From: JAAYAY01 sp964429355
GTDB lineage: Bacteria; Planctomycetota; Planctomycetia; Pirellulales; Thermoguttaceae
Length of the DNA stretch: 7,582 bases
Assembly: GCA_964429355.1 (NCBI GenBank)
Contig: CAYSCH010000432.1
Span: 1-7,582, forward strand
Direction: 5' to 3'
This document shows positions 6,649 through 7,582 of the stretch, piece after piece. Within the stretch, counting starts at the first letter, position 1, and each line of letters opens with the position of its first letter. The notes under the pieces are model-generated. The model saw only the letters and a list, made by a program, of their open reading frames with translations, was not told the DNA's origin and ran no database searches. The position numbers and the translations under genes are program-made.

Positions 6649-7554
6649 ATGAACGGTACGCTTCTGATCGGATACGACGTCGAGCGGATCCCGGGCCGAG
6701 TGCCCGGCGAGAAATGGGTCGGCGAGCCGCTCGCCCACGACACGGCCGAGAGATTCCTGGAAGCGGCGCTGCGGATTCATCAAGCGGTCGGCGTCCCCGC
6801 CACGCTATTCGTCGTCGGCTGCAATATCGAGCGGCTCCGGCCCCAGCTCGAGGCCTGCCTGGCCTCGGGCTGGTTCGAGATCGCCCAGCACACCCATGAA
6901 CATTTCCCGCTCAAGACCGTCGTGGAAGAGAGCCCCGACAATATCTACCTGCCCGGACTGGCCGCCGACCGGATCGAGGAACAATTGGCCCGGCCCGTCG
7001 AGCTGCTCCAGCGGCACCTGGGTGTCTGCTGCCGGGGCGTGACGGCGCCCTACTCCTATTACCGCGGGCTGACCGACCGACCCGACATCCTCGAGATCAT
7101 CGCCCGCCACGGCATGTCCTACGTCCGGTCCTACGGCCGAAACAGCCACGACTATTTTCCGCTCGGCTGGGACGTCCAGCCCTTCTGGTACCGGCGGCAG
7201 GGTTTCCCCAACCTCCTGGAAACGCCCATGCAGGGCTGGATCGACGCCCAGTGGCGTCGCGAGCATGGCTGGCAGAACTGGACCGCCTACCACGAGTACC
7301 TCAAGGAACAGGTCGACCGGGTGGCCGCCGGCGGCCTGTGCTGGTCCCACTGCCAGCACGACTGGACCAGCACCCTCTACGATACCCCCCTGGCCTGGAC
7401 CCAGAAGTTCCTCCAGTATGCCGCCGACCGCCTCGAGATCCTCACCCATTTCGATTTCTATCAGCGCAAGGCACAGGGCGGCAGGGCCGCCAGCCAACAC
7501 GAGCTACCGCTCGAGCTGAAACGGCCTGCTCCCGATGGTCGGGGATCTCTGTGA
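6649..7554 (+). CDS. NodB-fold polysaccharide deacetylase family protein with a repeat-derived C-terminal tail
   Basis: A 301-residue metal-dependent deacetylase-like protein with no signal peptide, so probably cytosolic and acting on a small N-acetylated (or similar amide) substrate, not on the cell wall. Motif 1 is GYDVE (D10, E12) in place of TFDDG, as in the DVE-type deacetylases. Motif 2 is HTHEH (H81, H85, metal ligands). Motif 3 is RGVTAPYSYY (R129 to Y138). A late SHCQHD (H234, H237, D238) is the candidate for the last active-site motif. The ATG lies one base after the nagB-like stop, with GAGAGA at 6632-6637 as a modest Shine-Dalgarno. The domain ends near LTHFDFYQRK (residue 274). 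Residues 276-301, ending PAPDGRGSL, are encoded by repeat copy 2, so the native C-terminus has probably been replaced or extended. Together with the deaminase it suggests removal of acetyl and then amino groups from an aminosugar. Confidence 0.85.
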   Translation: MNGTLLIGYDVERIPGRVPGEKWVGEPLAHDTAERFLEAALRIHQAVGVPATLFVVGCNIERLRPQLEACLASGWFEIAQHTHEHFPLKTVVEESPDNIYLPGLAADRIEEQLARPVELLQRHLGVCCRGVTAPYSYYRGLTDRPDILEIIARHGMSYVRSYGRNSHDYFPLGWDVQPFWYRRQGFPNLLETPMQGWIDAQWRREHGWQNWTAYHEYLKEQVDRVAAGGLCWSHCQHDWTSTLYDTPLAWTQKFLQYAADRLEILTHFDFYQRKAQGGRAASQHELPLELKRPAPDGRGSL

Positions 7555-7582
7555 AAAACTTCACGATCTTTGAGGTTAGTAG
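7475..7582. repeat. Direct repeat, copy 2 (truncated by or ending at the window edge)
   Basis: This is the second copy of the element at 764-872, in the same orientation. Its three hairpins are intact: GGCGGC/GCCGCC at 7477-7491, CGAGC/GCTCG at 7500-7513 and GTGAA/TTCAC at 7551-7564. Similarity runs up to the last base of the window, so the element may continue beyond it. Unlike copy 1, it overlaps a coding region: it encodes the last 26 residues and the TGA stop (7552-7554) of the deacetylase gene. One base that is present in copy 1 (A811) is absent here, and this sets the frame that reaches the TGA. Confidence 0.9.

Noticed and set aside
3699..6743. Several long minus-strand open frames opposite the isomerase, transporter and nagB-like genes
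   Set aside because: They are antisense shadows of GC-rich genes with strong family motifs on the plus strand. The translations are of low complexity for proteins and lack domains.
1..7582. tRNA, rRNA, riboswitch or phage/plasmid genes
   Set aside because: No cloverleaf-like segment, rRNA-like stretch or recognisable riboswitch core was seen, and all six operon genes are metabolic or transport genes.

Overview
This is a GC-rich bacterial window. The gene content (a Tat-exported Gfo/Idh/MocA oxidoreductase with the typical HMGNFF...QPIS C-terminal region, a second cytoplasmic Gfo/Idh/MocA protein, a xylose-isomerase-like TIM barrel and a NupG-type MFS porter) is the mix commonly seen in Planctomycetota and other PVC-group carbohydrate degraders. 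That placement is inference from protein style, not from a marker gene. A run of 10 Ns shows the source is a draft or metagenome assembly.

Layout. Positions 1-692 hold the 3' end of a plus-strand gene that looks like the end of a glycoside-hydrolase-type barrel followed by a jelly-roll carbohydrate-binding-like domain. Positions 693-1295 are a 603-base non-coding stretch holding the first copy of a ~109-base repeat (764-872) and two short perfect inverted repeats. From 1296 to 7554 there are six plus-strand genes in one direction: a Tat-signal Gfo/Idh/MocA protein (interrupted by the N gap), a cytoplasmic Gfo/Idh/MocA protein, a sugar isomerase/epimerase-like TIM barrel, an MFS transporter, a NagB-family aminosugar-phosphate isomerase/deaminase, and a NodB-type polysaccharide deacetylase. 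From 2771 onward the genes overlap or lie at most 13 bases apart, so they form a tightly coupled operon. The first gene is separated from the rest by 78 bases containing a stem-loop.

How they may work together. Import (MFS), oxidation (Gfo/Idh/MocA), isomerisation or lyase chemistry (TIM barrel), N-deacetylation (NodB fold, no signal peptide) and deamination (NagB family) fit catabolism of an N-acetylated amino sugar or its glycoside. No kinase and no NagA-type deacetylase is present, and the NagB homologue has lost the lysine that contacts phosphate in E. coli NagB. A route through unphosphorylated or oxidised amino sugars is therefore a reasonable, unproven hypothesis.

The most striking non-genic signal is the ~109-base direct repeat (99 of 109 aligned positions identical) that brackets the whole operon. 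Its second copy (7475-7582, reaching the window edge) also supplies the last 26 codons and the stop codon of the deacetylase gene. All three small hairpins in the repeat are unchanged between copies, and every difference falls outside them.
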